The notes beneath the pieces were generated by a model. The model was not told the origin of the DNA and did no database searches. It saw only the letters and a program-made list of their open reading frames with translations. From GCA-016699445 sp964555055 (GTDB lineage: Bacteria > UBA10199 > JACPAL01 > GCA-016699445), in contig CAZKQW010000001.1 in the NCBI GenBank assembly GCA_964555055.1, forward strand, positions 62,001 through 126,000: DNA of 64,000 bases, given 5' to 3'. This document shows, piece after piece, positions 62,749 through 64,000 of the stretch (position 1 is its first letter; every line of letters begins with the position of its first letter). Position numbers and translations under genes: made by a program.

Positions 62749-64000
62749 TTAAGCTTTCGCCAGTTGAGCGGAAGACGACACGGAAGGCGCGACCGCCGAT
62801 GCCCGTGACTGTTTCCAAGTCATGAAAATGTTGATGATGAAAAGTGTTTCGCCGACGAAGATCATCATACCGCTGAAAGTACGGACCCACCAGAAAGGTA
62901 CTGAAGCGATTACCGAGTCGATGAAGGGGGCCAAGTTGCCCCACAAATAACCTTGGACCAAGCCTGCCGATAGCAGATCAAACTGCATCAGGAAGATACC
63001 TCCAGTGGACAACCAAAAGTGCCAGGACATCAAAGACGCACTGTACATCGGCGTCTTCATAAGGCGTGGCAAGAGATAATAGATCCAGGCGAAACTCCAA
63101 AAACTGAACACTCCGAAGAGGACAAAATGACTATGACCCACGACCCAATCGGTGAAGTGGATGACCTTTTGGACGGAAAGCGTCACTTGCACGGCGCACT
63201 GTACGCAGGTGATCAAGTAGCAGATGATCCCGACAAAGAGGAAGCGCAGCGGGATATCCTTCATCACGCGGCCCCAATCCTGCGACATGGTGGCAATCAC
63301 GTTAAATACCACCGTGTACACCACGATATGGACACCCACCGACGCTACGATGCCGGCGTATTGGGACCACATCGGTATCGGGCTATAGAGATAATGATGC
63401 GTGCTGTTCAGAGGATAGAAGAACGCCAATCCCCAAAAACCGATCAACGACAGAGCATGGCTGAACAGAGGTCTCTTTAAGATGACGGGCAGGAGATAAT
63501 AAATCATCGCGGTACCGATCGGCGTGACGAAAAGGCCGACGAGGTCGTGAATGTACATCGAAGAGATGGCCGCACCGCTCGTGCCGGGAAAGACGTATTG
63601 GGGCAGAAAATTACCCATGAGATAAACGATTGGCGTCCAAATCAAGGCGGCCAAGACGTACCAAACACTGACGTAGTAAGGAGTGGCCCGAGCCTTAAAG
63701 ATCGGAGTCACCATATTGAAGACAAAGAGCACGACAACGATCGCGATGAAAGGATCGAGGACCGCAGGGGTCTCCGCCCACTCCAACCCTTGAGCATGAC
63801 CGCCCAAGATGAGCGCGACAGTGGCTAGTATCAGAAAGTTATAAGCGTAGAAAACGAACCACCCCAACTTTTCCGAATAGACCTCATGGTTCGTCAGTTT
63901 CGGGATCATATAATATAAGATACCGAAGAAAGCATTAGCCAACCACGCATACGCGACTGCTTGCGTGTGAACCATTCTCATCCGCCCTGGGCTTAATAAA
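62749..64000 (-). CDS. ccoN: cbb3-type cytochrome c oxidase subunit I, start beyond window
   Basis: The visible ~415 residues are the C-terminal ~85% of the catalytic subunit; the start lies to the right of the window. Metal-binding residues are present: VHTQAVAYAW (haem b His), YIHDLVGLFVTPIGTAMIYYLLP (copper-site His), STHHYLYSPIPMWSQ (paired copper His plus catalytic-type Tyr) and VVGHSHFVLFGVFSFW (haem His residues). About 11 further membrane helices are seen. It reduces oxygen to water with high affinity and pumps protons. It is first in an operon with ccoO. Confidence 0.96.
   Translation of the reverse strand, partial: LLSPGRMRMVHTQAVAYAWLANAFFGILYYMIPKLTNHEVYSEKLGWFVFYAYNFLILATVALILGGHAQGLEWAETPAVLDPFIAIVVVLFVFNMVTPIFKARATPYYVSVWYVLAALIWTPIVYLMGNFLPQYVFPGTSGAAISSMYIHDLVGLFVTPIGTAMIYYLLPVILKRPLFSHALSLIGFWGLAFFYPLNSTHHYLYSPIPMWSQYAGIVASVGVHIVVYTVVFNVIATMSQDWGRVMKDIPLRFLFVGIICYLITCVQCAVQVTLSVQKVIHFTDWVVGHSHFVLFGVFSFWSFAWIYYLLPRLMKTPMYSASLMSWHFWLSTGGIFLMQFDLLSAGLVQGYLWGNLAPFIDSVIASVPFWWVRTFSGMMIFVGETLFIINIFMTWKQSRASAVAPSVSSSAQLAKA

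Overview
The window reads as chromosomal DNA of a Gram-negative, free-living, aerobic or microaerobic bacterium. The envelope genes (MltD-type transglycosylase, PBP4, SurA-like chaperones, lipoproteins, a beta-barrel protein) require an outer membrane. The far right carries a cbb3-type oxidase. The mix of GldA/F/G-like ABC genes with a DUF4340 protein, a YjjJ-like HipA kinase, PpsR and many lineage-specific secreted proteins is reminiscent of the former Deltaproteobacteria (Myxococcota/Bdellovibrionota/UBA10199-like groups). The phylum cannot be fixed from this window alone. There are no rRNA genes, CRISPR arrays, insertion sequences or phage genes; one tRNA-Val(CAC) is present.

Layout. 1-9.1 kb: a surface-fibre-like locus on the minus strand (a barrel/usher-like protein running off the left edge, a PapD-like chaperone, a pilin-like protein and a pair of paralogous secreted proteins), split by a plus-strand GldA-GldF-GldG-DUF4340 ABC operon. 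9.1-18.4 kb: seven minus-strand genes without recognisable families, including a 906-residue and a 729-residue protein and a tail-anchored protein. 18.6-37.9 kb: mostly housekeeping genes: mfd, a HipA/YjjJ-like kinase, an AAA/DUF4143 ATPase, two SurA-like periplasmic chaperones followed by pdxA, YceI, a phosphohexomutase, uvrA, trpD, a MidA-like methyltransferase, an adenosine-deaminase-family enzyme and a biotin-dependent carboxyltransferase. 38-49.3 kb: further orphan genes (38.1, 39.2, 40.4, 45.4, 48.2 kb) scattered between a response regulator, clpS-clpA, nadD, nadK, ppsR, rmuC and a glutaredoxin. 49.4-55 kb: nagZ, an oligopeptide-binding lipoprotein, dacB and mltD, all peptidoglycan or peptide-recycling functions. 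55-56 kb: two tandem 60-residue paralogous mini-proteins and the tRNA. 56-60.5 kb: a di-haem cytochrome c peroxidase, a membrane/lipocalin-like protein and a GMC oxidoreductase. 60.4-64 kb: a minus-strand ccoN-ccoO oxidase operon with four small or unusual membrane proteins and no visible di-haem CcoP.

The most interesting layer is regulatory. In front of most of the orphan genes I find the same two-part element, roughly nnAACTTT or TAAAGTTT, 11-13 bases, then nCCGATAA, which is the architecture of a sigma-28 (FliA/WhiG) promoter. It is placed at the right distance and on the right strand. Four other genes, including both mini-proteins, one of the two secreted paralogs and a Q/P-rich protein, instead have textbook -24/-12 sigma-54 promoters (GG, 10 bases, GC). 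This suggests two dispersed regulons of uncharacterised, mostly secreted or surface-associated proteins embedded in an otherwise ordinary chromosome. All promoter calls are by eye and need a genome-wide test.
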